DNA of 64,000 nucleotides from Aureibaculum sp. 2308TA14-22 (GCF_040538665.1 NZ_JBEWXT010000001.1:1638501-1702500); one strand, 5' to 3'. Counted from the first letter of the stretch, positions 25,224 to 35,177 are shown. The notes: generated by a model from the sequence alone, not told the origin. Numbers and translations are program-made.

Positions 25224-26432
25224 ATGGATAGGAAATTACTGTTATCGCTCGCAAAAAAATACGATACGCCATTATATGTATATGATGCCGACAAGATTGT
25301 ATCTCAATATGAAAGAATGACCAATGCGTTTTCGGGCGTTAAAGACTTGAAAATAAACTATGCGGTAAAGGCACTATCAAACATTAACATTCTTAAGGTA
25401 TTTAAACAATTGAGCTCTGGTATTGATACTGTTTCTGTTCAAGAAGTACAATTGGGATTAAAAGCCGGATTTGCTCCAAAAGATATTATTTTTACGCCGA
25501 ATGGGGTTTCGTTGGAAGAGATTGAACAAGCCAAAGACTTAGGTGTACATATCAATATCGATAATATTTCCATTTTAGAACAATTTGGGCAAAAATACCC
25601 TGAAACACCGGTTTGTATTCGTATCAATCCACATGTAATGGCGGGAGGTAATTCTAAAATTTCCGTAGGTCATATCGATTCCAAATTTGGAATTTCGGTA
25701 CATCAACTACCACATATCCATCGTGTTGTGGAAAATACGGGAATGCGAATTAACGGTATTCACATGCACACCGGTTCAGATATTTATGATGTCGATGCCT
25801 TTTTAAGAGCCACAGAAATTCTATTTAATGCTGCCGAAACTTTTAAAGATTTGGATTCCATCGATTTTGGAAGTGGATTTAAAGTACCCTATAAAGAAAA
25901 CGATATTTCTACCGACATTGAAGAACTGGGTAAAAAACTGAGCAAACGTTTTAACGAATTCTGTAAAAGCTATGGCAAAGACTTAACGCTTATGTTTGAA
26001 CCTGGCAAGTTTATGGTCAGCGAAGCAGGAAAACTTTTGGTTAACGTTAATGTAGTAAAACAGACCACTTCTACGGTTTTTGCAGGTGTTGACAGTGGTA
26101 TGAATCATTTGTTGCGACCCATGTTTTATGATGCTTACCATCATATTGAAAATATCTCTAATCCAAAAGGTAAAGAACGTTTTTATACGGTTGTTGGGTA
26201 TATCTGTGAAACCGACACCTTAGGTGCTAATCGTAGAATAAATGAAATAACTGAAGGCGATATTTTAAGTTTTAGCAATGCCGGTGCCTATTGTTTTTCA
26301 ATGGCCTCCAATTATAATTCGCGTTACCGACCTGCCGAAGTTTTGGTAAAAAATGGTAAGGATTACTTAATACGTGAACGTGAAACTATTGAGGATTTGG
26401 TAAGGGGGCAAAATTTAGATGTGAAATTTTAG
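25224..26432 (+). CDS. lysA: Diaminopimelate decarboxylase
   Basis: This 402-residue fold-III PLP enzyme makes lysine from meso-diaminopimelate, the last step of the pathway. PLP lysine K49 lies in NYAVKALSN. The family motifs MHTGSDI, FGSGFKVPY, the phosphate-binding FEPGKFMVSEAG and the C-terminal catalytic CETDTLG (Cys and Glu/Asp from the partner subunit) are all present. No other lysine gene is nearby. A YggS-like protein of the same fold is elsewhere in the window, but the length and motifs here are clearly LysA. Confidence 0.95.
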   Translation: MDRKLLLSLAKKYDTPLYVYDADKIVSQYERMTNAFSGVKDLKINYAVKALSNINILKVFKQLSSGIDTVSVQEVQLGLKAGFAPKDIIFTPNGVSLEEIEQAKDLGVHINIDNISILEQFGQKYPETPVCIRINPHVMAGGNSKISVGHIDSKFGISVHQLPHIHRVVENTGMRINGIHMHTGSDIYDVDAFLRATEILFNAAETFKDLDSIDFGSGFKVPYKENDISTDIEELGKKLSKRFNEFCKSYGKDLTLMFEPGKFMVSEAGKLLVNVNVVKQTTSTVFAGVDSGMNHLLRPMFYDAYHHIENISNPKGKERFYTVVGYICETDTLGANRRINEITEGDILSFSNAGAYCFSMASNYNSRYRPAEVLVKNGKDYLIRERETIEDLVRGQNLDVKF

Positions 26433-26460
26433 ACTTAAGACTTTTAAATAACTTCCGAAG

Positions 26461-26832
26461 TTAAACATGCTGATCGATAAGAATAGTATTACCGTCGGGG
26501 TCTGTTAATACAATACTTGCGGGGCCAGTGGTGTTTTCATCGGCTTCTCTATCTAACTTTAGGTTATCCTTTTTTAATTGTTGTTGAATCTGCCTAACAT
26601 CATCAAAATTATCAAGCAAATTGGCGTTTTCATCCCAACCAGGATTAAAGGTTAAAATATTATCCTCAAACATACCTTGAAACAAACCAATCAGGGCATT
26701 ACCATTTTTCATGATAAGGTAGTTTCGTTCTATATCTCCAGCAAAAACTGAAAATCCTAGTTTTTCATAAAATTTCTTGGAAACTTTAATATCTTTTACA
26801 TTTAGACTTATTGAAAATGCTCCTAGTTTCAT
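26461..26832 (-). CDS. VOC (glyoxalase-like) protein
   Basis: This 123-residue protein has the two beta-alpha-beta-beta-beta modules of the vicinal oxygen chelate fold: LGAFSISLNVKDIKVSKKFYEKLGFSVF at the start, and the C-terminal GPASIVLTDPDGNTILIDQHV. FSISLNV carries no His at the usual first metal position, though the closing strand retains an acidic DPDGN turn and a His near the end, so metal binding is uncertain. It may be a small-molecule binding or resistance-like protein. It is a single gene, convergent with lysA. Confidence 0.85.
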   Translation of the reverse strand: MKLGAFSISLNVKDIKVSKKFYEKLGFSVFAGDIERNYLIMKNGNALIGLFQGMFEDNILTFNPGWDENANLLDNFDDVRQIQQQLKKDNLKLDREADENTTGPASIVLTDPDGNTILIDQHV

Positions 26833-27009
26833 GGTATAAGCTTTAAGTAGTTAATTATTTTGTTAAAATTGTTTCTTCATCAAACATAAAAATGCATGAC
26901 ATCAAAAACTAAATAGGCTCTAAAATAGTACAAAAACATTATTTATCTAAAAATTAATTAGATTTGTTTTCTTAATTCTATAAAAGACTTACCACCTAAA
27001 GATTACACC

Positions 27010-29655
27010 ATGATAAAAAAGATTGGATTTCTAGTATTGATATTAGCACTCATTACTAGCTGTAAAGAAAAAATTGAATGTAACTCAAGTTCAGACGCAG
27101 TTATTTATCCAACAGATTCGATAATTAATTCTTTGAATTGGCCTAAAGATTTGATAATAAAGGGCTTTTCTGGCCCAGAGATAAATCCTAGTCCTGCTTG
27201 TATGGCGGTTGCACCCAACGGAGATGTATTTGTGGGTGTGGACATGATAGGTTCATTAGGGAAAGATATGGGTAAAGGGTTTGTGAAAAAATTGGTGGAT
27301 TGCAACCATGATGGAATAATGGATTCTTACACTCAATTTGCACAATTGGATAACCCTCGTGGCATATTGGCAATAGGAGATCAAGTTTATGTTTTACATA
27401 CTACATTTTCCAAAGAAACCAAGAAAGCCGAAAACATGGACTTGGTGGTTTTTGATGATTTAGATAAAGATGGTATAGCAGACGGACCCGAAAAAGTCTT
27501 GATAAAGAATATTAGCAACCCTAAATATTTACGTGAAAGAGGAACTGACCACGCTACAAATGGTATTCAAATGGGTATTGATGGTTGGATTTATATTGCT
27601 GTAGGTGATTTCGGCTTTTACAATGCAACAGATGCAAGCGGCAAACAACTAACTATGTTAGGTGGTGGCATTGTACGAGTTAGACCAGATGGTACAGAAA
27701 TGGAGGTTTATACTCATGGCTTGCGGAATATTTACGATGTGGCCATAGATCCGTTCATGAATATATTTACAAGAGGAAATACGAATGATGGTGGTGGATG
27801 GAATATTAGATTTATAGACCAAATTCAATCAGGAGAATATGGTTACCCTGTGCTATTTAAACATTTTACAGAAGAAATAATTCCTGCACTTGTAGATGTT
27901 GGCGGTGGCTCTGGTACAGGAGCTCTTTACATGAACGATCATAGATGGCCTACAAAATACAACAATGTACCAATGATGGCAGATTGGGGAAGAAGCCAAT
28001 TGTATATCCATAGGGTGGAAAAAGATGGTCCAAGTTTTACTCAAAAGGATGAACAATTTATTCAAATGCCACAAATAACAGATGTTGACGTTGATGCATC
28101 TGGTATTATGTATTTATCAGCTTGGGATGGTGCTGGTTATTCTGGTAATCCAGATAAAGGATATGTTGTTCGCGTCACACCGAAAGATTTTGCTTATGAG
28201 ACGTTTATAAATGTAAAAGATGCTTCTGTAAATGAACTCGTAAATAAGTTAAAATCTGGTAGTGCTAAAACAAGATTAAGTGTCCAGTATGAATTATTAC
28301 AACGTCCGAAGTCAAAAACAGCCTCTAAAGTATTAAAATTAGCAAAAGATAAAGACCAAAAATTAGAAACTCGAACGGCAGCTATTTTTACCTATGCTCA
28401 AATTGCTGGCGAAGATGGTATTTCTAGTTTAGCTGAACTTTCAAAAGATAATGATTTAAAAGAATTTGCATTAAGGGCTTTGGCAGATCGTAAATCTTAT
28501 CTAGAAAAAGTACCTATAAGTGTTTTTGTAGAAGGGTTGCAATCTTCATCACCACGTGTAAAAGCTGCTTCAATCATTGGTTTGGGGAGATTGGGAAATC
28601 CTAACGCTGCAGAAGAATTATTAAAAATAAAAGTACCAAACTCTTTTATAGCTCCAAAAATTAATACCGAAGGTCCACATGCCACTCCAAATTCTGAAAT
28701 AATTTTACCACACTTGGCAGCTAAAGCTTTAGTTGAGATAAATGCTATTGATAAATGTGTTTCTGCCTTACAAACAGAACAAAGAGACATGGCACTATGG
28801 GCAATGCGTTATATGCATGACGAAAAGGTAGTTGAAGGCTTAATTAATGCTTATAAAAATTCTGATAGTCAAGAATTTAAACATAAAATATTGAACAATT
28901 TAGCTAGGATTTATCATAAAGAGGAACCCTATGATGCCTCTTGGTGGTGGAGCACTCGACCAGACACGCATGGCCCGTACTATAAAACAATGGATTGGGA
29001 ACAATCTCCAGTTATAAGTTCTTTTTTAGTGGATAAATTTAAAGAGACTGGCAAAACCAAAGATGCTTTTTTTGCTGAACTAAATAGCAAATATAGATTG
29101 GGCATTGATGCCTTTGGTGAAGTTAAAAAAGTAGTCCCTAAAGAGGATATAACCGTTGTAGATTTTGAAAAAATAAAGAATAAAAAAGGGCAAGTAGGAG
29201 AATCTTCTATTGAAGATGTAATGCTAGCCTTAGGGAAAATAAAAGGAAATGCAGAAAAAGGAAAAGCGTTGTTTGCAAGTCAAGGTTGTATTGCGTGTCA
29301 TAGTATTACCAAGGACGAAGTTATGAAAGGTCCTTTTATGGGACAAGTAGGATCGATAATGAATCGAGAACAAATAGCAGAATCTATATTAAAACCAAAT
29401 GCATCCATATCTCAAGGATTTTCAACAGTACAAATAAAAACTAATGACGGTAAAAGCTATGTTGGTTTTGTTACTCAAGAATCTGCAGATGAATTAACCA
29501 TCAGAGATATTGTTGGAACAGCGACTAACTTAAAGAAAACAGATATAAAAACCAGAAAAGAATTGGACACCTCAATGATGCCCGCTGGTCTAGTTAACTC
29601 GTTAAGTTTTGAAGAATTGGCTTCGTTGGTAACATTTCTAAAAGAACAGAAATAA
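27010..29655 (+). CDS. Lipoprotein with propeller dehydrogenase domain, HEAT repeats and cytochrome c
   Basis: This 881-residue three-part protein is anchored by lipidated C18 (LILALITSC). Residues about 40-400 form a soluble-dehydrogenase-like beta-propeller (GPEINPSPACMAVAPNGDVFVGV, TNGIQMGIDGWIYIAVGDFGFY, HGLRNIYDVAIDPFMNIFTRGN). Residues about 410-650 are HEAT-like helical repeats. A C-terminal cytochrome c domain has C760-IA-C763-H764 with GKALFASQGCIACHS and a distal Met in SMMPAGLVNSL. This family is abundant in marine Bacteroidota and Planctomycetes, often as sugar or alcohol dehydrogenase-like proteins of unknown substrate. The TAGATTTG at 26959-26966 is a candidate -7 element. A terminator follows. 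Confidence 0.87.
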   Translation: MIKKIGFLVLILALITSCKEKIECNSSSDAVIYPTDSIINSLNWPKDLIIKGFSGPEINPSPACMAVAPNGDVFVGVDMIGSLGKDMGKGFVKKLVDCNHDGIMDSYTQFAQLDNPRGILAIGDQVYVLHTTFSKETKKAENMDLVVFDDLDKDGIADGPEKVLIKNISNPKYLRERGTDHATNGIQMGIDGWIYIAVGDFGFYNATDASGKQLTMLGGGIVRVRPDGTEMEVYTHGLRNIYDVAIDPFMNIFTRGNTNDGGGWNIRFIDQIQSGEYGYPVLFKHFTEEIIPALVDVGGGSGTGALYMNDHRWPTKYNNVPMMADWGRSQLYIHRVEKDGPSFTQKDEQFIQMPQITDVDVDASGIMYLSAWDGAGYSGNPDKGYVVRVTPKDFAYETFINVKDASVNELVNKLKSGSAKTRLSVQYELLQRPKSKTASKVLKLAKDKDQKLETRTAAIFTYAQIAGEDGISSLAELSKDNDLKEFALRALADRKSYLEKVPISVFVEGLQSSSPRVKAASIIGLGRLGNPNAAEELLKIKVPNSFIAPKINTEGPHATPNSEIILPHLAAKALVEINAIDKCVSALQTEQRDMALWAMRYMHDEKVVEGLINAYKNSDSQEFKHKILNNLARIYHKEEPYDASWWWSTRPDTHGPYYKTMDWEQSPVISSFLVDKFKETGKTKDAFFAELNSKYRLGIDAFGEVKKVVPKEDITVVDFEKIKNKKGQVGESSIEDVMLALGKIKGNAEKGKALFASQGCIACHSITKDEVMKGPFMGQVGSIMNREQIAESILKPNASISQGFSTVQIKTNDGKSYVGFVTQESADELTIRDIVGTATNLKKTDIKTRKELDTSMMPAGLVNSLSFEELASLVTFLKEQK

Positions 29656-29690
29656 GAATTATTTACTTTTAGGGAACTTTAATAAAAAAC

Positions 29691-29717
29691 AAGGGAGCAA
29701 TATGCTTCCTTATTTTT
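29691..29717 (+). terminator. Terminator after the cytochrome c lipoprotein gene
   Basis: AAGGGAGCA (29691-29699), loop ATA, TGCTTCCTT (29703-29711) forms a 9-bp stem with one G-U pair and is followed by ATTTTTTA. It separates this gene from the convergent aminopeptidase P gene. Confidence 0.75.
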
Positions 29718-29741
29718 TATGTTTAGTACTTAACATTTAAC

Positions 29742-31379
29742 TTACTCATCTAATTTTGGAAGTTCAAAACTATTCAATACACTTGTTTCTTTCATTAATT
29801 TTTCAATTTCTTCGGCTTTTCTTGGTGCAGCTTCCGATAAGTTTACAGGACCATTTTCTGTCGCTAAAATATCATCTTCAATTCTAACTGCTATTCCCCA
29901 CCATTTTTTATCACAAGGACTATTCTCTGGAATGTAAATTCCTGGCTCAACAGTTACTACCATATTGGCTTCAAATTTTCCATAATTTCCAGGGTCGTGC
30001 ACATCTAATCCAATATGGTGTGTTGAACCATGAGGATAATAATTATGCTTCTCATCAATTGATTTTATTATTCCCAATTTAAACAAGCCCTCATTAATAA
30101 TTTGTCGTGTAATTTTATGTGAAGCCGCAAATGTTGTATCTACAACAACTTTAGCAATCCCAGCTTCTTGTGCTTTATAGACCAAATCGTAAATAGCTCT
30201 TTGCTCAGGAGAGAATTTACCATTGGCAGGAATTGTTCTGGTAACATCAGCTGTGTAGCCATGATACTCAGCACCGAGATCCATCAATACCAAATCGTTA
30301 CCTACTTTGGTTTTATTATTGTCTATATAATGCAAAATACAACCGTTATGTCCACCACCAACAATGGATGGGTAGCCCTCATACTCTGCACCGTATTTTT
30401 TGTACACAAACTCATGCACTCCTTGAATTTCAGTTTCGGACATGTTGGGGTGCATGGCTTTCATAATTTCGCGTTGCCCCATTGCGGAAATTTCAACTGC
30501 TTTTTTTAGTAATTTTAACTCTTCGGGCAACTTTACCTCTCTTAATGTACCCATAATTGTTCCCAAAGAATTTACGTCAATATTCGTTTTTGGAGGTGCT
30601 TCTAATTTTAAACTTATTTTTTGTCTAAACTCTTTCCTTAGCTCATTGGTTTCAGCTGCTTGGTATCCTTTAAGTAATTCATCTTCCTTTAATTCGGGAT
30701 AAAAATCCATATACCTACCTAAGTTTTGAGCTACATTGGCACTATTTTCTATTTCAGTAGCTTTAATAAGTTGATAAACCCTCTTTTTGGCTTGATTAGG
30801 TAATAAACTTTTATCATAATTAGCCTTTGCTTTGAATTGTTGTACTAAATCAAACAAGTCTGCTTTGTTTTGTCCCGAATTTCTGTAATCATCATGAAAA
30901 TCGAAAATCAAAACTTTATCAAATTTTTTAAAATCATAAGTAGAAGTACTGAAATCACTACCATTATACACTTTTTTAAATCCTAATCTTTCTTTTGCAC
31001 CTTCTATCCCAAGTCGTTTCCCGTTCCATTGCTCTGCTCTAGGGTCTCTTTCTTGCACATACAATACTTCGTTAAAAGTAGATTCACCCTCTTTTTGTGG
31101 CTCTGAAAAAATTAACAAAACAGCATGTGGCTCTTTATAACCTGTTAAATAATAAAAATTGGGGTCCTGATGATAGATAAAGTCTACATCGTTAGCTCTA
31201 TTCCTTACGGGGTTGGCAAAAAATACGGCTATACTATTCGGAGGCATTTTCTTTCTAAGAGCCTCTCTTCTATCCTTATGGAACTCTTTGGGTAAATAAT
31301 CGGTTGGTAATAAGTCATTTTGACTAAAACCGAATTGAACAAAAAATACAATAATTAAACTTCTAATAAGATATTTCAT
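29742..31379 (-). CDS. Secreted M24 aminopeptidase P
   Basis: This 545-residue Xaa-Pro aminopeptidase has a signal peptide (MKYLIRSLIIVFFVQFGFSQ), so it works in the periplasm or outside. The N-terminal AMP_N domain carries SIAVFFANPVRNRANDVDFIYHQDPNFYYLTGY in sequence order (about 48-80). The pita-bread catalytic domain has the metal ligands in LMDLGAEYHGYTADVTRT (two Asp), HHIGLDVHD (His), TVEPGIYIP (Glu) and VRIEDDIL (Glu). The tail ends in ELPKLDE. A TACTTTTG -7 element lies about 25 bases upstream on the minus strand. It is divergent from the thr operon. Confidence 0.92.
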   Translation of the reverse strand: MKYLIRSLIIVFFVQFGFSQNDLLPTDYLPKEFHKDRREALRKKMPPNSIAVFFANPVRNRANDVDFIYHQDPNFYYLTGYKEPHAVLLIFSEPQKEGESTFNEVLYVQERDPRAEQWNGKRLGIEGAKERLGFKKVYNGSDFSTSTYDFKKFDKVLIFDFHDDYRNSGQNKADLFDLVQQFKAKANYDKSLLPNQAKKRVYQLIKATEIENSANVAQNLGRYMDFYPELKEDELLKGYQAAETNELRKEFRQKISLKLEAPPKTNIDVNSLGTIMGTLREVKLPEELKLLKKAVEISAMGQREIMKAMHPNMSETEIQGVHEFVYKKYGAEYEGYPSIVGGGHNGCILHYIDNNKTKVGNDLVLMDLGAEYHGYTADVTRTIPANGKFSPEQRAIYDLVYKAQEAGIAKVVVDTTFAASHKITRQIINEGLFKLGIIKSIDEKHNYYPHGSTHHIGLDVHDPGNYGKFEANMVVTVEPGIYIPENSPCDKKWWGIAVRIEDDILATENGPVNLSEAAPRKAEEIEKLMKETSVLNSFELPKLDE

Positions 31380-31518
31380 TTTTATAAATTATTTGGTTGC
31401 TCACCAAAAGTACAATTATATTACTAGCAATTAAAAACTTAAATATTAATTATTTGAAAAAAATTAATACTGAAACATAAAAAATCAATAAAAAGTACAA
31501 CAAAATGTTCAACTTAGG

Positions 31519-31548
31519 TTGTTATTAAAACAATATCCACTACATTTG
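31519..31548 (+). promoter_or_regulatory. thr operon promoter
   Basis: TTG (31519-31521), a spacer of 19 bases, then TACATTTG (31541-31548) is a full match to the Bacteroidota promoter. The inferred transcription start is at or very near the GTG at 31553, which opens the Thr/Ile leader frame. Confidence 0.75.
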
Positions 31549-31552
31549 AACT

Positions 31553-31645
31553 GTGCAATTAAGAATATTACATATCATTACTACTACAAGCATAAGAAGT
31601 GTTATTTTAAATGCATTTACTACTATTACTACCCTTAGGGGTTAA
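31553..31645 (+). CDS. thrL: Threonine operon leader peptide, GTG start
   Basis: This 30-codon frame contains two Thr clusters: IITTTSI and then FTTITTLRG before the TAA, with 7 Thr and 6 Ile codons in total. It lies directly upstream of thrA, which is the layout of threonine/isoleucine attenuation. The only standard in-frame start is GTG at 31553, about 5 bases after the -7 element, so the leader transcript would be leaderless or the start is unconventional. Its length and codon clusters resemble enteric thrL in principle. Confidence 0.72.
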   Translation: MQLRILHIITTTSIRSVILNAFTTITTLRG

Positions 31646-31659
31646 TCATTTTATACATC

Positions 31660-31712
31660 CGTTTACAGTTGGTTTATTTAAAAAATAACCGTAAAACAAT
31701 ATTTTTACGAAT
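31660..31712 (+). terminator. Weak attenuator hairpin before thrA
   Basis: GTTTAC, then GGTT-T-ATTT pairing with AAAT-AACC, and GTAAAAC form an imperfect AT-rich stem (about 31671-31702) followed by AATATTTTTA. The stem is much weaker than the his attenuator and has bulges. I place it here because of the Thr leader upstream; the exact structure is uncertain. The remainder of the 344 bases between 31380 and 31723 holds only the promoter and leader. Confidence 0.4.
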
Positions 31713-31723
31713 AATATAGTATT

Positions 31724-34168
31724 ATGAAAGTTTTAAAGTTTGGAGGAACATCAGTAGGCTCCTCAAAAAATATCAAAAAAATAATCGAAATTATTGCTTC
31801 TAATAAAGATGAAAAGCAAATTATTGTAGTTTCTGCTTTTGCAAAAGTTACCAACCTACTATTAGAAGCCGCTCAATTAGCTTCTATAAAAAAAGCGACT
31901 TATACTTCTGTAATTGAAGAAATTAGATTAATACACAATCAAATAATTTCGGAATTATTTACCAATAAGGACAAGAACGAATGTTTAAAGTTTGTAAATC
32001 AGAAATTAATTGACCTTAAATCCGTATTGAATAGTATTTCATTAATAAGTGAGCTTTCTGCTAAAAGCGAGGCAAATATTGTCAGTTATGGAGAATTATT
32101 GTCTTCATTTATAATTACAAAAGCTTTGCAGGTTAACTCAATTGACACAATTAGAAAAGACACAAGGGAATTAATAATAACCAACACCAATTATACTAGT
32201 GCATCTGTTATCTTTAGTATCACTAGCAAAAATATTCAGTCTTTTTTCAACTCAAATAATGTTCAAGTAACCATTTTACCGGGGTTTATTGCTTCAGCAG
32301 AAAATGGTGATACTACAGTATTGGGCAGAGGTGGATCTGATTATACTGCGGCTATAATAGCGTCTGCATTAGATGCTAATGTTCTTGAAATATGGACAGA
32401 TGTGAGCGGAATGTTTACAGCAAATCCGTCGTTAGTAAATCAAGCAATACCCATAGCCCAAATTTCATATGAGGAAGCAATGGAATTGTCACATTTTGGA
32501 GCAAAAGTTATTTATCCACCAACTATTTATCCTGTATTAAAAAAGGAAATTCCTATTCGTATAAAGAACACGTTAAAGCCTAAAGATGAAGGTACATTGA
32601 TATCAAAAACAAGCTATGGCAAAAAAAACCCAGTAAAAGGAATTAGCCATATTGATAATGTTACTTTAATTACTTTAGAGGGCTCAGGCATGGTTGGTAT
32701 TCCAGGGTTTTCCAAACGATTGTTTGAAACCTTGGCAACAGAAAAAATCAATGTTAAATTAATTACTCAGGCTTCTTCTGAACATTCTATTTGTATCGGT
32801 ATAGACGATAGTAATGCCAATTTAGCTAAAACTGCCATTGACAATACTTTTGAATTTGAGATTTTAAAAGGAAAAATTAAACCTTTAGAAGTTGAAAAAA
32901 ACCTTTCCATAATTGCCATAGTTGGTGACAATATGAAAAACCATCAGGGAATTAGCGGCAAAATGTTTGGCACTTTAGGAAAAAACAATGTAAACATTAG
33001 AGCAATTGCCCAAGGGGCTTCCGAAAAAAACATCTCAGCTGTTATTGCCGCTAAAGATGTTAAAAAAGGTATTAATAGTTTGCACGAACGTTTTTTTAAG
33101 AATAATAATAAACAACTAAACCTATTTATCACGGGCGTTGGTAATGTCGGAGCTAAATTGATTGAACAAATCGAACAACAACATCAATTTTTATTAGAAA
33201 ATTTGAATATTAATATTCGTATTGTAGGCTTATCAAATTCCAGACAAATGGTATTTGATGATGAAGGTTTAGATTTAGCTTCATGGGAAGAGCAATTAAA
33301 TAACGGAGAAAAAGCGTCCTTAAGCAATTTTTTACAAAAAGTTAAAATACTAAACTTAAGAAATAGTGTTTTTGTAGATATTACCGCCAACTCCAACGTT
33401 GCTGAAATGTATCCCGAATATCTAAAAAATAGTACGGCCGTCGTTGCTTGTAATAAAATCGCCAGTTCAGCGAATTACAAAAAATATAAGGAGCTTAAAG
33501 AATTATCACGGGAATATAATGTACCCTATTTATTTGAAACCAATGTAGGTGCTGGTTTACCGATAATTGACACATTAAACAATCTGATAGCCTCTGGTGA
33601 TCAAATTCTTAATATACAAGCAGTTCTATCTGGTAGTTTAAACTTTATTTTTAATAATTTTAATGATAATACTGAATTTTACGATGTGGTTAAACAAGCA
33701 CAACATGAAGGTTATACCGAACCAGATCCAAGAATTGATTTAAGTGGAGTTGATGTTGCCAGAAAAATATTAATTTTAGCCAGGGAAAGTGGCTATGAGC
33801 TTAACCTAAATGAAATTGAAAATAATTCATTTTTAACGGATAATAACAATAAAGCAGCTAGTGTTGATGATTTTTACAACACACTTAAAAAGGATGCCAA
33901 TCACTTTAAAGGCTTATTAAAATCGGCAAAAAAGAACAATTGTCAGCTAAAATATGTAGCAGAACTCTTTAATGAAAAGGCAAGAGTAGGTTTAAAAGAA
34001 ATTCCTGTTGGACATCCATTTTATAATTTAGAAGGTAAGGACAATATTGTAATGTTTTATACCAAAAGATATCCTGAACAACCTATGATTATTAAAGGTG
34101 CTGGTGCTGGTGCTGATGTAACGGCATCTGGTCTTTTTGCGGACATTATTAAAATAGCCAATAACTAA
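31724..34168 (+). CDS. thrA: Bifunctional aspartokinase / homoserine dehydrogenase
   Basis: This 814-residue fusion catalyses the first and third steps from aspartate to threonine. The kinase part opens with MKVLKFGGTSVGSS and has LGRGGSDYTAAIIA. ACT repeats follow at about 310-450 (VTLITLEGSGMVGIPG, LSIIAIVGDNM). The dehydrogenase starts near residue 465, with NAD motif FITGVGNVGAKLI (about 467-479), and contains GLPIIDTLNNLIASGD and the EGYTEPDPRIDLSGVDVARK catalytic segment. ACT domains allow threonine feedback. thrB starts 1 base after the stop, so the genes are tightly coupled. Confidence 0.96.
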   Translation: MKVLKFGGTSVGSSKNIKKIIEIIASNKDEKQIIVVSAFAKVTNLLLEAAQLASIKKATYTSVIEEIRLIHNQIISELFTNKDKNECLKFVNQKLIDLKSVLNSISLISELSAKSEANIVSYGELLSSFIITKALQVNSIDTIRKDTRELIITNTNYTSASVIFSITSKNIQSFFNSNNVQVTILPGFIASAENGDTTVLGRGGSDYTAAIIASALDANVLEIWTDVSGMFTANPSLVNQAIPIAQISYEEAMELSHFGAKVIYPPTIYPVLKKEIPIRIKNTLKPKDEGTLISKTSYGKKNPVKGISHIDNVTLITLEGSGMVGIPGFSKRLFETLATEKINVKLITQASSEHSICIGIDDSNANLAKTAIDNTFEFEILKGKIKPLEVEKNLSIIAIVGDNMKNHQGISGKMFGTLGKNNVNIRAIAQGASEKNISAVIAAKDVKKGINSLHERFFKNNNKQLNLFITGVGNVGAKLIEQIEQQHQFLLENLNINIRIVGLSNSRQMVFDDEGLDLASWEEQLNNGEKASLSNFLQKVKILNLRNSVFVDITANSNVAEMYPEYLKNSTAVVACNKIASSANYKKYKELKELSREYNVPYLFETNVGAGLPIIDTLNNLIASGDQILNIQAVLSGSLNFIFNNFNDNTEFYDVVKQAQHEGYTEPDPRIDLSGVDVARKILILARESGYELNLNEIENNSFLTDNNNKAASVDDFYNTLKKDANHFKGLLKSAKKNNCQLKYVAELFNEKARVGLKEIPVGHPFYNLEGKDNIVMFYTKRYPEQPMIIKGAGAGADVTASGLFADIIKIANN

Positions 34169-34169
34169 T

Positions 34170-35093
34170 ATGAATTCGATAAAAATATTTGCTCCTGCCA
34201 CTGTGGCCAATGTCTCTTGTGGTTTTGACGCCTTGGGCTTTGCTATCAACGCTGTTGGTGACGAAATGATACTTTCAAAAACAGAAAAAAAAGGGGTCAC
34301 CATAAGTAAAATTGAAGGTGCATATCTTACTTTTGACAGCCATAAAAATGCCGCTGGTGCTGTTGTTTGGGCTATGCTAGATAATATTCAACCCGATTTT
34401 GGAATTGACATTCAACTCTTTAAAAAAGTAAAACCTGGAAGTGGATTGGGCAGTAGTGCATCTAGTTCAGCAGGTGCCGCTTTTGCAATGAACCAATTAT
34501 TAGGGAATCCGTTCTCAAATCTTGAATTGACACAATTTGCACGATTAGGTGAAAAAGCAGCTTGTGGTTCGCCTATTGCTGATAATGTTGCCGCGGTAAT
34601 TTATGGAGGGTTCATCCTTGTAAAAAGTTATGAGCCTTTAGAAATTGTAAAATTGCCCGTACCAGATGAGTTGTGGGTAACGGCTATCCATCCGCAAATA
34701 GAAATAAAAACCGAAGATGCCCGTAACGTTTTAAGCCCAACGGTAACCGTTTCTAATGCCGTTAAACAAAGTGCAAATTTGGCAGGTTTAATTAGTGGAC
34801 TCTACACAAATAATTACCAATTAATTAGTCGTTCTTTAGTGGATGTAATTGCCGAACCCTATCGTAAAAAGTTAATTCCCCATTTTGATAAGGTCAAACA
34901 AGATGGATTAAAATCTGGTGCCCTGGGAATAGGAATTTCTGGCTCTGGCCCTACGCTATTTGCATTGTGCAAGGGAGAAGAAATAGCCAATAAAGTAGCC
35001 AAATCAATGCAGAAGGTTTATCAAAATACTGCTATTGATTTTAATATTTATACTTCGCAAGTTAATTTAAATGGAGTTGAAGTTTTAAGTTAA
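34170..35093 (+). CDS. thrB: Homoserine kinase
   Basis: This 307-residue GHMP kinase phosphorylates homoserine. It has FAPATVANVSCGFDALGFA at the N-terminus, the GHMP ATP loop VKPGSGLGSSASSSAGAAFAMN (about 86-107) and the C-terminal GLKSGALGIGISGSGPTLFALC. It follows thrA by one base. thrC, which usually completes this operon, does not follow: the next gene is an unrelated S9 peptidase with its own 84-base upstream gap. Confidence 0.95.
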   Translation: MNSIKIFAPATVANVSCGFDALGFAINAVGDEMILSKTEKKGVTISKIEGAYLTFDSHKNAAGAVVWAMLDNIQPDFGIDIQLFKKVKPGSGLGSSASSSAGAAFAMNQLLGNPFSNLELTQFARLGEKAACGSPIADNVAAVIYGGFILVKSYEPLEIVKLPVPDELWVTAIHPQIEIKTEDARNVLSPTVTVSNAVKQSANLAGLISGLYTNNYQLISRSLVDVIAEPYRKKLIPHFDKVKQDGLKSGALGIGISGSGPTLFALCKGEEIANKVAKSMQKVYQNTAIDFNIYTSQVNLNGVEVLS

Positions 35094-35177
35094 AATTGTT
35101 GGTTTTGTTGTTAAAATACTAAGTAGTAACCTAATTTGTAGTAACTTAGTGCCAATTCAACTAAAATATTCCAAGTC

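Noticed and set aside
31546-31639. Tyr-rich leader frame (runs of TAC) before thrA
   Set aside because: It is the shifted reading of the Thr codons, its TTG start lies inside the -7 element, and the downstream genes are for threonine.
35094-35177. Possible thrC remnant between thrB and the S9 gene
   Set aside because: The gap is only 84 bases and shows no ThrC motif.
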